A stretch of DNA of 49,069 bases from NCBI GenBank assembly GCA_028287745.1, contig JAQBPB010000059.1:1-49069 (forward strand), read 5' to 3'. The notes under the pieces were generated by a model, which did no database searches, was not told where the DNA came from, and saw only the letters and a program-made list of their open reading frames with translations. Positions 7,300 to 16,356 of the stretch are shown in pieces. The position numbers were made by a program, and so were the translations under genes. Source of the DNA: Chloroflexota bacterium (GTDB lineage Bacteria > Chloroflexota > Chloroflexia > Chloroheliales > Chloroheliaceae). The first letter of the stretch is position 1, and the number at the start of each line of letters is the position of its first letter.

Positions 7300-8820
7300 G
7301 TGAAAAAAGTACATCGCTTGGTTTCAAGCCTTTGCGTTGTCGTGCTACTAGCGACAACCCTGGCAGCCTGCGGTGGGGGAACCACCCCTACTGCCGGTAG
7401 CGTTACGACTGCGGCCACCACCACGACCGCAGCGGCCAGTGCCACCACCGCTGCTGCCGGTGCCACCACCGCTGCGGCCAGTGCTACTACCGCTGCGGCC
7501 GGTGCTACCACTGCTGCGGCTGGTGCTACCACTGCTGCCGGTGCTACCACTGCTGCTGCCGCTACTACTGCGGCTGCTGCTACCACTGCGGCTGCTGCCG
7601 CTACTACTGCGGCACCCCTGGCTAACAAACCAGACAAAATCACCATCGTGGTGCAGGCCGGTGCCCCTGAGGTCACAATCTACAAAGAACTTTCCAAGAC
7701 CTGGGAACAGCAGAGAGGCATCAAGATTGAATGGGTAGAAATTCCCCAGGACAGCCAGCACGACAAGCTCGTGACCGAGCTTTCCAGCCGCTCCGGCGCT
7801 TTTGACGCTTTAGGTCTGGACCAGCCCTGGGTCGCCGAATTCGCTGCTGCCGGTTACATCGAGCCCCTGGATGGCCGCATCAGCCCTGAAGACAAGAACG
7901 ACTTCAGCCCGAACGAAATTTCGATGCAGTCGTACCAGGGTAAACTCTACGGCTTGCCGCACTACATGTTTGCGCCTGTAATGTACTACCGGCCTGACCT
8001 GTTCGACAAACACGGCCTGCGCAAACCGACCCTTGAGCAGCCTCTTACCAAAGAAGAGTTCCTGACCGCCGCCCAGAAGATCACCGGTGGTGATGTTTTC
8101 GGCACTATCGTTGAAGCTAAACGGCACGTCGTACCGGTTACCCACATGGTGGAATACATCTACCGCGAGGGTGGCGTAATCATTGACGCCAACAAAAAGC
8201 CCCACGTAAACTCACCGGAAGCCATTACCGGCGTCCAGTTCCTGGTTGACCTGGTTAACAAAAACAAGGTGGCTCCTCTAGGCGCCCTCGGTTTCGACCA
8301 CGTTGACAATCACACCCTGTTCAGCCAGGGCAAGCTGGGTATGGCTATCAACTGGCCCTATGCCTACTCGCTTATCAGCGATCCGAAGCAGTCGACCGTC
8401 AGCGACAAGTTCGCCGTAACTCTGCCGTTCAAGGCCGTCAAGAGCACTACAGTCGTCGGCGGCTGGGGTGTTGCAATGACCAAGGACTCCAAGAAGAAGG
8501 AAGCCGCCTGGGACTGGATGAAGTTCATCACCAGCACCGAGCAGCTCTACAACTTACGCAAGAAGAGCTTCGGCCCGCCCGCCCGCCAGTCTGAGCTTGC
8601 CAAGCTCCAGGCTGACCCGACCATTACCCAGGTACAGCGTGATACCCTGGCCGTAATGCTCAAGGCCGTAGACAACGGTACTCTGATTCCCAATATCCCA
8701 GAGTGGAACCAGGTTTCCGACGTACTGAATATTGCCCTGCAGGATGCTATCGGTGGCAAGAAGTCGGTCAAGGAAGCGCTAGACGCCGCTCAAGCGGATA
8801 TCGAGAAAATTCTCAGGTAG
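7300..8820 (+). CDS. Sugar ABC transporter substrate-binding lipoprotein
   Basis: Family 1 extracellular solute-binding protein of 506 residues that captures sugars outside the membrane. The start is GTG 7300, preceded by AGAGGAG at 6-bp spacing and followed by a lipoprotein signal peptide (KKVHRL, hydrophobic core, LAAC lipobox with Cys24). A frame open from 7168 would bury this signal peptide and is rejected. Residues about 35-107 form a low-complexity Thr/Ala linker built from ATTAAAG-like repeats, which tethers the binding domain away from the membrane anchor. The domain begins near KITIVVQAG and shows typical features (DALGLDQPWVAEFAAAGYI, GKLYGLPHY, GGWGVAMT). Two permeases follow; no ATPase gene is nearby. 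The sugar is not known; the adjacent glycosidases suggest galactose-, xylose- or arabinose-decorated oligosaccharides. Confidence 0.93.
   Translation: MKKVHRLVSSLCVVVLLATTLAACGGGTTPTAGSVTTAATTTTAAASATTAAAGATTAAASATTAAAGATTAAAGATTAAGATTAAAATTAAAATTAAAAATTAAPLANKPDKITIVVQAGAPEVTIYKELSKTWEQQRGIKIEWVEIPQDSQHDKLVTELSSRSGAFDALGLDQPWVAEFAAAGYIEPLDGRISPEDKNDFSPNEISMQSYQGKLYGLPHYMFAPVMYYRPDLFDKHGLRKPTLEQPLTKEEFLTAAQKITGGDVFGTIVEAKRHVVPVTHMVEYIYREGGVIIDANKKPHVNSPEAITGVQFLVDLVNKNKVAPLGALGFDHVDNHTLFSQGKLGMAINWPYAYSLISDPKQSTVSDKFAVTLPFKAVKSTTVVGGWGVAMTKDSKKKEAAWDWMKFITSTEQLYNLRKKSFGPPARQSELAKLQADPTITQVQRDTLAVMLKAVDNGTLIPNIPEWNQVSDVLNIALQDAIGGKKSVKEALDAAQADIEKILR
7408..7617 (+). repeat. Imperfect 21-bp tandem repeats encoding a Thr/Ala linker
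   Basis: Codons for ACC/ACT-ACC, GCT/GCG-GCT-GCC and GGT or AGT recur with a period of about 21 bp (seven residues, ATTAAAG or ATTAAAS), then degrade into shorter TTAAA units. The array codes for the flexible spacer after the lipobox of the binding protein. Such arrays can change in copy number by slippage. Confidence 0.75.
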
Positions 8821-8834
8821 GTTTACCTGATCCA

Positions 8835-8867
8835 GTGCGGGCGCGAGTTACTTACTCGCGCCCGCAC
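8835..8867 (+). repeat. 14-bp perfect hairpin between binding-protein and permease genes
   Basis: The arms begin GTGCGGGCGCGAGT (8835-8848) and end with the exact reverse complement at 8854-8867, around a five-base loop. There is no T-run. Its place after a binding-protein gene and before the permeases resembles stem-loops that protect the abundant upstream mRNA and lower permease expression. Confidence 0.7.
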
Positions 8868-8926
8868 CTTGAAAGGCTGTAGCCTGGGGGCTGGTTCACC
8901 CGGTAAGTAAACAGAAGAGGTTTTTA

Positions 8927-9862
8927 ATGTCCAGAAGTATACAGCAGATCAAATTGAACAGTACACAAACAGGTAAGCCCGCCCGGCGGCAGATCAGTTC
9001 TCGCAAGTTTGGGGTGCTAATGGCCTTGCCGTGCGTGATTGCCCTGTTGGCACTGATCGCGTTTCCGCTGGGCAGTATGCTATACAACACATTTTTCAAG
9101 GTCAATCGCTTCACGCCTGATATACCGGCGCGTTTTGTCGGGTTTGAGAACTATGTTGATGTTTTCCAGGACCGCTATATTGGTACGGCGTTTTCCAATA
9201 CGATTTATTTCGTGGTAGTTTCGGTTGGCCTGGAATTGCTGATTGGAATGGGCGTGGCGCTTTTACTGTACCAACCGCTGCGCGGCCGGGTGGTAATCCG
9301 TACTTTGTTGCTTTCGCCGATGATGATCGCTCCGGTAGTAGCCGGTTTGCAATGGCGTTGGCTTTTCGCGGACCAGTACGGTGCCCTTAACGCGTTTCTG
9401 AAAGGTCTGGGCCTACCTGCGCCGCTGTGGCTGGCCGACCCTAACATTTCAATGTTCTCCATTATTATAGTAGACGTCTGGATTTCCTATCCTTTCGTAA
9501 TGCTGATGTTTGTAGCGGGCCTGGCCGGAGTGCCCGAAGAATTACTTGAGGCGGCCCATATAGACGGGGCCGGTTACTGGAGGCGGGTGTGGTGGATTAT
9601 GCTGCCTTCCATGCGCTCGATAATTCTTATCACGATCTTAATGCGAGTTATGGACGCCTTCCGCGTATTCGATACTATCTACGTGCTAACCCGGGGCGGG
9701 CCGGGTGTCAGTACCGAGTCAATCTCGACTTACACTTATCGTACAGCCTTCACTAATCTTAAATTCGAATCTGCCGGTGCCATGTCAGTGCTTGCCGTAT
9801 TGATGGTCGCGGTTCTTAGCGTAGTACTTGTCCGAGTGCTGCGCGGTAGCGAGGTTGCATAG
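8927..9862 (+). CDS. Sugar ABC transporter permease (MalF type)
   Basis: Inner-membrane subunit of a carbohydrate importer, 311 residues. It has a basic N-terminus (ARRQISSRKFG), about six transmembrane segments and the cytoplasmic EAA loop that contacts the ATPase (EELLEAAHIDGAGYWRRVWWIMLP, around residues 205-228). ATG 8927 has AGAGG upstream. It is co-transcribed with the second permease, whose start lies 2 bp beyond its stop. Since no ATP-binding subunit is encoded here, a shared MsiK/MalK-like ATPase elsewhere is presumed. Confidence 0.93.
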   Translation: MSRSIQQIKLNSTQTGKPARRQISSRKFGVLMALPCVIALLALIAFPLGSMLYNTFFKVNRFTPDIPARFVGFENYVDVFQDRYIGTAFSNTIYFVVVSVGLELLIGMGVALLLYQPLRGRVVIRTLLLSPMMIAPVVAGLQWRWLFADQYGALNAFLKGLGLPAPLWLADPNISMFSIIIVDVWISYPFVMLMFVAGLAGVPEELLEAAHIDGAGYWRRVWWIMLPSMRSIILITILMRVMDAFRVFDTIYVLTRGGPGVSTESISTYTYRTAFTNLKFESAGAMSVLAVLMVAVLSVVLVRVLRGSEVA

Positions 9863-9864
9863 CT

Positions 9865-10692
9865 ATGAAACATTCTACCTGGATACAGTCGGCCCGTTAT
9901 GGTGCCCTGGCCACGGTTGTGGTGCTGACCCTGTTTCCAATTTTATGGATCCTGCTCACAGCATTCAAAGGCCAGAAAGATATTTCCAAAGTGCCGCCCA
10001 GCCTGTTTATCGATGCACCTACCTTTGATAACTTTATACAGGCAATCGAGGCTCAATTTACCACTGCCCTGAGCAACAGCCTGGTAGTGGGGATCGGGAG
10101 TACCTTTGTGGCAATGGTCTTGAGCGTTCCGGCGGCTTATGCCTTTGCGCGCCATCCCTTTCCCGGTTCGCGGACCCTGCTGCTCTTGATGCTGATCGTG
10201 CGGATGGTTCCCGGTATCGCCCTGGTAATTCCTTTCTTTAAAATGATGGATACCCTGGGGCTGTTGAACAACTATACCGCCCTGATTATTTCTTACTTGA
10301 GCTTTCAGATTCCTTTCGCGGTCTGGTTGCTGGAGGGTTTCTTCCGGTCTTTGCCTCGTGAAATGGAAGAGTCGGCGCTGGTGGACGGCTGCTCGCGGTT
10401 CCGCGCTTTCCGGTCCATCGTCTTGCCGCTGGCGGCGGTCGGTTTAGCTACCGCTGCTATTTTCTGCTTCATTATGTCGTGGAATGAGTTTTTGTACGCC
10501 GTTACTCTGACCCGCACCCTGGACGCGAAGACCGGTCCGGTCGCGATTGCGGAGGCGGTCACATCCTACCAGATATTCTGGGGCCGTATGGCCGCCTCGG
10601 CGACCATGTACATTTTACCGGTAATACTTTTTAACATTTTCTTTCAACGTTTTATTGTACGTGGCCTGACGCTTGGCGCGGTCAAGGGTTAA
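9865..10692 (+). CDS. Sugar ABC transporter permease (MalG type)
   Basis: Second membrane subunit of the importer, 275 residues. Six transmembrane helices are predicted, and the EAA-type loop is visible as REMEESALVDGCSRFRAFRSIVLPLA near residue 170. The ATG at 9865 lies 2 bp after the previous stop, which points to translational coupling. The next gene, GH35, begins 72 bp downstream on the same strand, so import and hydrolysis are probably co-expressed. Confidence 0.93.
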   Translation: MKHSTWIQSARYGALATVVVLTLFPILWILLTAFKGQKDISKVPPSLFIDAPTFDNFIQAIEAQFTTALSNSLVVGIGSTFVAMVLSVPAAYAFARHPFPGSRTLLLLMLIVRMVPGIALVIPFFKMMDTLGLLNNYTALIISYLSFQIPFAVWLLEGFFRSLPREMEESALVDGCSRFRAFRSIVLPLAAVGLATAAIFCFIMSWNEFLYAVTLTRTLDAKTGPVAIAEAVTSYQIFWGRMAASATMYILPVILFNIFFQRFIVRGLTLGAVKG

Positions 10693-10764
10693 GGGCCAAC
10701 TGCGGCAAGGTTGCAGCGTACAAACAACCATTGTTAGATCCTCACCAGGATAAGGAGTACACGA

Positions 10765-13035
10765 ATGCAGTCACAAATGGCTGTGCAGGTAACATCGCAA
10801 GGCTTATCAATGGGCGGCGAAGTGCTGCCTTTATACAGCGGTACCGTCCACTACTGGCGGCATGCCGCGACTGACTGGGAACGCCTGCTGGACGGAGTGC
10901 TGGGCATGGGCTTCCGCTACCTGGAAACCTACGTTCCCTGGAACGTCCACCAGATTGAACCGGGCAACCACGACTTCGGCCAGATAGATCCTTCCAAAGA
11001 CATTGGCGCTTTCCTGCGCCTGTGCCAGGCCAAGGGCCTGTATGTACTGGTCAGGCCGGGCCCGCATATTAACGCCGAATTGCCCTTCCTGGGCTACCCG
11101 GCCCGGGTGCTGGAAATACCGGAGGTCCAGGCGCTTACCTCGACCGGCGCCCCGGCTGCGATGCCGTTCCTGGTCACTCCTTTCGTGGCTCCCAGTTATG
11201 CCAGCGAAAGGTTCTATACCGAAGTCGCGACTTATTTCGACGCCGTTGCGCCGGTACTCAAGGAATATCTCTACCCCGCCGGGCCGATTGTCGCTATTCA
11301 GTCCGACAACGAAATGTCGTTCGTGTTCCGTACCCGCTGCTATGACCTGGACTACAATCCGGAGTCGATTGGGCTTTACCAGCAACTGCTGGAGCGCAAG
11401 TACGGCAATATTGAAGCCCTGAACAAAGCCTATTCGGTGGCAAAGCCTTACGCGAGTTTCGCCGAGGTTGACCCGCCGCGCTCGTTCCAGGCCGAAACCC
11501 GCCGCGACCTGCCTTATTACCTCGACTGGGCCGAGTACCAGGAGTTCTACATCGAGTATGGTATCGGCCGGGTGCGCGATATGCTCGAAGAACGCGGCCT
11601 GACCGGAGTACCTTACTTCCATAACTACCCGGTAATGTACGCTTCGTCGCCTTTCCGGACCGCTACCCTGGAGAAGGTCGTAGACATCGCGGGTATTGAT
11701 GCCTACCCTATTCCCAGCCAGTACCAGGAACTGAAACGGGGTGTGAACTACACCTCGACCCTCAGCCGCCTGCCGTTTATCCCTGAATTTGGGGCGGGTA
11801 TCTGGGCCTGGTATCGCCCGCTCAGCCCGAAACAGCAGTTGTTCACCACCCTGATACCCTTTATGCACGGTATCAAGGGCATCAACTATTACATGCTGGC
11901 CGACCGCGACCGCTGGTTAGCCTGCCCTTTACGCTCGGACGGGACTCCCCGCGATGAGTACTACACGATTTACGAAAACTGGAACGCTACCCTGGCCCGC
12001 CTGGAGTGGCACAAACTGACCGTCGAACGCAAGGCGCTGTTGTTAACGCCGCGCAGCTACGACCTGGTGCGGCATGTCGCTCTTGAAGGCACTTTCGCCT
12101 TCCAGTGGTTGCTGGGCTTCTACGGCCCGCTGCCGGGAGAGCTGTTCGCCAGCGAGTCGACTATTGGCGAGCGCGACGCGGTACAGCGGCGCATGCCTGC
12201 CTGGTTGACTGCGATGCAGACCGGCATGGACGCGCTCGGCGTAGCCTACGGCCTGACCGACAGCGACATTGACAGCGCGAAACTGGCGAGTTACCCGGCG
12301 GTGCTGGTGCCGACCTTTGACTGGTTGGACGCCGAGCTTATGGAAAAACTGCTTGAGTACGTCCGGGGCGGCGGCCGCCTTATCTGCGGGCCGCGCTGGC
12401 CGCAAACCACCCTCGAAGGCGTTACTCAGCCGGAGTGGGCGCTAGACCTGCCGCCGGTAGCGAAGACCGCCGGACGAGTGAACCTGGGCGTGGCTGACCA
12501 GGCTGGGAACGGCCTGTGGCTGGAAGATACCGATTTGTGGTCGGAAGTCCAACCGGGAGAGGGCGGCGAATATCAACTGACCCCGGACAGTGAAGCTTCC
12601 TTCGTGAAGCGGGTAAGCCTGGGCAAGGGCGAAATCGTGCTGATTTCCGGGGCTTTCCCCGAACCGGGCCATTTTGAAAACCCGACCGATGCCTACCGCC
12701 AGTGGGCGCCCTGGCTGGGTTCCCTGCTGGAAAACGCGGGTGTCGCCAGCCTGTGGAACTGCGATAACCCGGCTGTAGACGTATCCGTCCTTTCGAGCGA
12801 AGGCCGCCGGGTAGTCTGCGTGGCGAACCCGACCGCCGACAAACAGCAGGGCAAACTTAAAATATCCGGGGTTAAATCCTGGAGCTACGTGGATATCCGG
12901 GGCGAGTCGAGCGAGAAAACCGCTACTTCGTTCCCCTGGCTCGAAAGTAATAATGTTCCGGGAGAGCCGCTTGAGAACGGTGAACTCAGCCTGTCCCTGG
13001 ATCCCTGGACTATCACACTCTGGGAGGTGAAATAA
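10765..13035 (+). CDS. GH35-type beta-galactosidase (clan GH-A)
   Basis: Predicted cytoplasmic retaining glycosidase, 756 residues. The N-terminal (beta/alpha)8 barrel shows YSGTVHYWRH, GFRYLETYVPWNVH and VRPGPHINAE, all typical of GH35. The acid/base is probably Glu183 in AIQSDNE and the nucleophile Glu341 in FIPEFGAG. After the barrel, residues about 420-570 resemble the Rossmann-like glutamine-amidotransferase-fold domain seen in GH42-like and related long GH35 proteins, followed by a beta-domain. There is no signal peptide. It sits directly after the importer, with ATG 10765 preceded by AAGGAG. Substrate: terminal beta-galactose of imported oligosaccharides, by inference. Some relatives act on other beta-linked sugars. 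Confidence 0.85.
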   Translation: MQSQMAVQVTSQGLSMGGEVLPLYSGTVHYWRHAATDWERLLDGVLGMGFRYLETYVPWNVHQIEPGNHDFGQIDPSKDIGAFLRLCQAKGLYVLVRPGPHINAELPFLGYPARVLEIPEVQALTSTGAPAAMPFLVTPFVAPSYASERFYTEVATYFDAVAPVLKEYLYPAGPIVAIQSDNEMSFVFRTRCYDLDYNPESIGLYQQLLERKYGNIEALNKAYSVAKPYASFAEVDPPRSFQAETRRDLPYYLDWAEYQEFYIEYGIGRVRDMLEERGLTGVPYFHNYPVMYASSPFRTATLEKVVDIAGIDAYPIPSQYQELKRGVNYTSTLSRLPFIPEFGAGIWAWYRPLSPKQQLFTTLIPFMHGIKGINYYMLADRDRWLACPLRSDGTPRDEYYTIYENWNATLARLEWHKLTVERKALLLTPRSYDLVRHVALEGTFAFQWLLGFYGPLPGELFASESTIGERDAVQRRMPAWLTAMQTGMDALGVAYGLTDSDIDSAKLASYPAVLVPTFDWLDAELMEKLLEYVRGGGRLICGPRWPQTTLEGVTQPEWALDLPPVAKTAGRVNLGVADQAGNGLWLEDTDLWSEVQPGEGGEYQLTPDSEASFVKRVSLGKGEIVLISGAFPEPGHFENPTDAYRQWAPWLGSLLENAGVASLWNCDNPAVDVSVLSSEGRRVVCVANPTADKQQGKLKISGVKSWSYVDIRGESSEKTATSFPWLESNNVPGEPLENGELSLSLDPWTITLWEVK

Positions 13036-13040
13036 CAGCC

Positions 13041-13895
13041 ATGACTAATATTAACGAAACGGCCGCTGGCGACACTCCTTCCCAGCTTGCGATCCTGGAC
13101 CCCGCTTGCGCGGTGGTTGATCTCGACCCTACCCAGTGGGCGCGCTGGTACGACTTTTTGATGCAGCCGAACCGCTCCATTGACAGCCTGTATATCCTGC
13201 ACGACCAGGGTAAAGTTATCACCGTAAACCCTATCCGTGCCCGCGAGAGCATGGGCATCCCGGCCCGGATAGAGGACCCGGCTGCCCTGGCCGCCGACCT
13301 TTACCAGCGCTGGAAGCGCGGGCCGGTCGCGATTATCGAGCGCAACCGCCTGAACGCCAGTATGGACAAAGGCCAGCGCATCTTTACCGCCGAAGACGAT
13401 TTCCTGTCTTACATTATCAAAATCAAGGAAGTCCTGCTGGCCGAGGCCACTTCGGGCGTGGTGATTCACCCGCATCCGTGGGCCGGTTTCGAGGGAATTA
13501 CCTACGATTTCCCGTTCAAGTTGCGCAAAGCTCTCGTCCCGGACCAGGGCGCTGCCACTATTTTGCTGGCGGTGTACAGCGGTACCGAACTGTGGTCGAG
13601 CGTGTTATTCGGTTTCAAGGACGGCATGCTCACGCTGCTGACAACGCTGCCTGCTTCCGGGGAAGCCGTGACCGATTGGCAGCAGGATACCCTGCGGCTT
13701 ATCGCGGCGGCGGAAAATCGCCACGCGAAGGTAGTGGCGGGTCTGTTCTGCCAGCGTGACACTTTACTTAAACTTGGCTTGCGTCCGGAAAACGCATCAG
13801 GCTGGTTTGAAGCCTCGCAGCAAGGGGACCTGGTTGGTTTCCCCAGCACCGCTGCCCTGCTGGCTTCGACCGCGCCGCTATTTTCACAAAAGTAG
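13041..13895 (+). CDS. Uncharacterised protein of the glycosidase operon
   Basis: 284 residues; I do not recognise the family. It starts 5 bp after the GH35 stop and ends 8 bp before the GH31 start, so it is tightly embedded in the operon. It lacks a signal peptide and transmembrane segments. The composition is that of a soluble alpha/beta protein: an N-terminal part rich in Asp/Trp (DLDPTQWARWYDFL), a central segment with HPHPWAGFEG, and a beta-rich portion (ATILLAVYSGTELWSSVLFGF) that could form an antiparallel sheet. No catalytic signature, nucleotide-binding loop or HTH stands out. Possible roles are a small accessory hydrolase or a regulatory/sensor subunit. Its placement between beta-galactosidase and alpha-xylosidase suggests a step in the same sugar pathway. 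Confidence 0.8.
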   Translation: MTNINETAAGDTPSQLAILDPACAVVDLDPTQWARWYDFLMQPNRSIDSLYILHDQGKVITVNPIRARESMGIPARIEDPAALAADLYQRWKRGPVAIIERNRLNASMDKGQRIFTAEDDFLSYIIKIKEVLLAEATSGVVIHPHPWAGFEGITYDFPFKLRKALVPDQGAATILLAVYSGTELWSSVLFGFKDGMLTLLTTLPASGEAVTDWQQDTLRLIAAAENRHAKVVAGLFCQRDTLLKLGLRPENASGWFEASQQGDLVGFPSTAALLASTAPLFSQK

Positions 13896-13903
13896 AGGAC
13901 ATA

Positions 13904-16231
13904 ATGAAATTCAGTGATGGCTACTGGGAGGTTCCGGCAGGGTATAAACCCCTGCTGGCCGCCCAGGCCTACGATATTCAAACCGCTGACGATAATTTGA
14001 CCGTCTATGCGCCCACCAAAGTTGTAAACGGTCGCGGCGATACGCTGAACCAGCCGGTGATAACTTTTCACTACTCCTCACCAATGGAGAATGTTATCAA
14101 GGTGCGCATGTACCACCACAAGGGACGGGTACCCAAAGGCCCTTCCTTTGAGATCAAGCCTCAACCGGCCCCTGAAGTGACCGTGACCAGCGACGAGCAG
14201 GGCGCGACTCTCACCAGCGGGCGGTTGTCGGTGCGCGTGAACAAAGGTAAAAAGTGGCTGGTCGAGTTCAAAGACGGCGATAAAGTAATCACCGGCAGCG
14301 GCTGGCGGGCGGCGGGCGTGGTAGACACGCCGGATGGCCGCTTTGCCCACGAGCAACTTGACCTGGATGTGGGCGAGTTAGTCTACGGCCTGGGCGAGCG
14401 CTTTACTCCGTTTGTTAAAAACGGCCAGATAGTCGAAATCTGGAACGAGGACGGCGGCACCAGCAGCCAGCAGTCTTACAAAAACGTTCCTTTTTATATG
14501 ACCAATCGCGGCTACGGTGTATTCATCAACCACACCGAGCGCGTGTCAATGGAAGTCGGCTCCGAGAACGTCGAGCGCGTCCAATTCAGCGTGGCGGGCG
14601 AGGAACTGGAATATTTCGTCATCTATGGGCCGTCGCCAAAAGAAGTACTGGAACGCTATACGGCGCTGCTCGGCCGTCCGGCGCTGCCGCCCGCCTGGTC
14701 GTTCGGCCTCTGGCTGACTACTTCGTTCACGACCTATACCGACGAGGAAGTAGTTAACAGCTTTATCCAGGGCATGGCCGACCGCAAGATTCCGCTGTCG
14801 GTGTTCCATGTGGACAGCTTCTGGATGAAGGAATTTAACTGGGTTGACTTCAAATGGAACAAGCAGATGTTCCCCGACCCGGTGGCCCTGATTGCCCGTT
14901 TGAAATCCTTCGGGCTGCACATCTGCCAGTGGATTAACCCCTATGTCGCCCAGCAGTCGAGCATGTTCGATGAAGGCGTGGCCGGGGGCTACCTGGTCAA
15001 GCGGCCCAACGGCGATATCTGGCAGTGGGACATGTGGCAGGCCGGTATGGCAATTGTTGACTTCACCAACCCGGCTGCCTGCGAGTGGTTCGCCAGCAAA
15101 CTGCGCGAGCAGATTGACCTGGGTATAGACAGCTTCAAGACGGACTTTGGCGAGCGCATCCCCACCGAGGCGGTCTTCTTTGACGGTTCGGACCCGCTGA
15201 AGATGCACAACTACTATACCTACCTGTACAACAAGACCGTATTCGAAACGCTGCTCGAAAAGCGCGGCGAAGGCGAAGCCCTGGTGTTCGCGCGGTCGGG
15301 TACCGCCGGTAGCCAGCAGTTTCCGCTGCACTGGGCCGGTGACAATACCGGGTCCTACGCCTCTATGGCCGAAACGCTGCGGGGTGGCCTCTCCCTGGCC
15401 CTCTCCGGTTTCTCTTTCTGGAGCCACGACATCAGCGGCTTCGAATGGACCGCCACGCCCGATTTGTACAAGCGCTGGTCGGCTTTTGGCCTGATGTCAT
15501 CGCACAGCCGGTTGCACGGTAATGAATCTTACCGGGTGCCGTGGGTCTTTGACGATGAAGCGTCCGACGTACTGCGCTTCTTCACCAACCTGAAATGCCG
15601 GTTGATGCCCTACCTGTTTGACGTGGCCTGCCAGTCGCACCAGACCGGCGTGCCGTTCCTGCGGCCGATGCTGCTGGAGTTCCCGGAAGATCCCACCTGC
15701 GATTTCCTGGACCGCCAGTACATGCTGGGTGACGCGCTGCTGGCCGCCCCGGTCTTTAGCCCGAAGGGTGACGTGGAATACTACCTGCCCGCCGGACGCT
15801 GGACCAGGTTCCTGACCGGCGAGGTAGTCGAGGGCGGCCGCTGGCTGCGCGAGAACCACGGCTACTTCAGCATGCCTATCCTGGTACGGCCGAACTCGGT
15901 TGTCGCCGTGGGTAATAACGAGGACCGGCCCGACTACGACTACCCGTCCGGCGTGACACTCCACGTCTTTGAGCTTGAAGACGGCCGGGAAGCCGCATTT
16001 AGCGTGCCGACCCAGCGCGGCAAGGCTGCCCTGACCGGGGTAGTCAGCCGCCAGGGCCAGGAAATCCGGGTGGAAGTACAGGTTGGCACTCAGGGCTGGC
16101 AGGTCTTGCTGCGCGGTATTTCGAGTGTCGAGTCGGTCAACGGCGGCCAGTCGCAAGCCAGCGAGTCTGGCACGCTGCTGACGCCCGGCCAGGACTCAAC
16201 CCGCCTGACCGTTCGCCTGGCCGCAGTGTAA
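13904..16231 (+). CDS. yicI: GH31 alpha-xylosidase (YicI type)
   Basis: Retaining alpha-glycosidase of 775 residues, very close in length and motifs to E. coli YicI, which removes alpha-1,6-xylose from xyloglucan oligosaccharides (isoprimeverose). The nucleophile is Asp414 in FKTDFGERIP and the acid/base is Asp480 in HWAGDN; both segments and the following SMAETLRGGLSLALSGFSFWSHD region are diagnostic. An N-terminal beta-sandwich (1-260), the catalytic barrel (about 260-600) and C-terminal beta-domains follow in the usual order. Cytoplasmic, no signal peptide. ATG 13904 follows AGAGGACATA. This gene is the strongest clue that the locus deals with xyloglucan-type side chains. Confidence 0.93.
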   Translation: MKFSDGYWEVPAGYKPLLAAQAYDIQTADDNLTVYAPTKVVNGRGDTLNQPVITFHYSSPMENVIKVRMYHHKGRVPKGPSFEIKPQPAPEVTVTSDEQGATLTSGRLSVRVNKGKKWLVEFKDGDKVITGSGWRAAGVVDTPDGRFAHEQLDLDVGELVYGLGERFTPFVKNGQIVEIWNEDGGTSSQQSYKNVPFYMTNRGYGVFINHTERVSMEVGSENVERVQFSVAGEELEYFVIYGPSPKEVLERYTALLGRPALPPAWSFGLWLTTSFTTYTDEEVVNSFIQGMADRKIPLSVFHVDSFWMKEFNWVDFKWNKQMFPDPVALIARLKSFGLHICQWINPYVAQQSSMFDEGVAGGYLVKRPNGDIWQWDMWQAGMAIVDFTNPAACEWFASKLREQIDLGIDSFKTDFGERIPTEAVFFDGSDPLKMHNYYTYLYNKTVFETLLEKRGEGEALVFARSGTAGSQQFPLHWAGDNTGSYASMAETLRGGLSLALSGFSFWSHDISGFEWTATPDLYKRWSAFGLMSSHSRLHGNESYRVPWVFDDEASDVLRFFTNLKCRLMPYLFDVACQSHQTGVPFLRPMLLEFPEDPTCDFLDRQYMLGDALLAAPVFSPKGDVEYYLPAGRWTRFLTGEVVEGGRWLRENHGYFSMPILVRPNSVVAVGNNEDRPDYDYPSGVTLHVFELEDGREAAFSVPTQRGKAALTGVVSRQGQEIRVEVQVGTQGWQVLLRGISSVESVNGGQSQASESGTLLTPGQDSTRLTVRLAAV

Positions 16232-16233
16232 TT

Positions 16234-16356
16234 CCGGCGCAATAGCCGCGCCGGGGCCTTAATGGCCGCCCGCAATCTGCTCATTGCGGAAAACCCGGCC
16301 ACCAGGACCCCGCAGGGGATGCTTAGTAATGAGGTCCCCTGCCCGGTCGGGTCCTG
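16234..16356 (+). repeat. Hairpins downstream of GH31, including a nested two-stem structure
   Basis: CCGGCGC/GCGCCGG (16234-16254) lies just after the GH31 stop. Further on, an outer CAGGACCC/GGGTCCTG stem (16303-16310 with 16349-16356) encloses an inner GCAGGGGA/TCCCCTGC stem (16312-16319 with 16335-16342). No T-run follows, so a transcript-processing or attenuating role is more likely than classical termination. Confidence 0.5.

Noticed and set aside
7227..7761. Two long antisense frames opposite the lipoprotein linker
   Set aside because: They are mirror images of the Thr/Ala repeat array and code only for Ala/Val or Ser/Gly runs.
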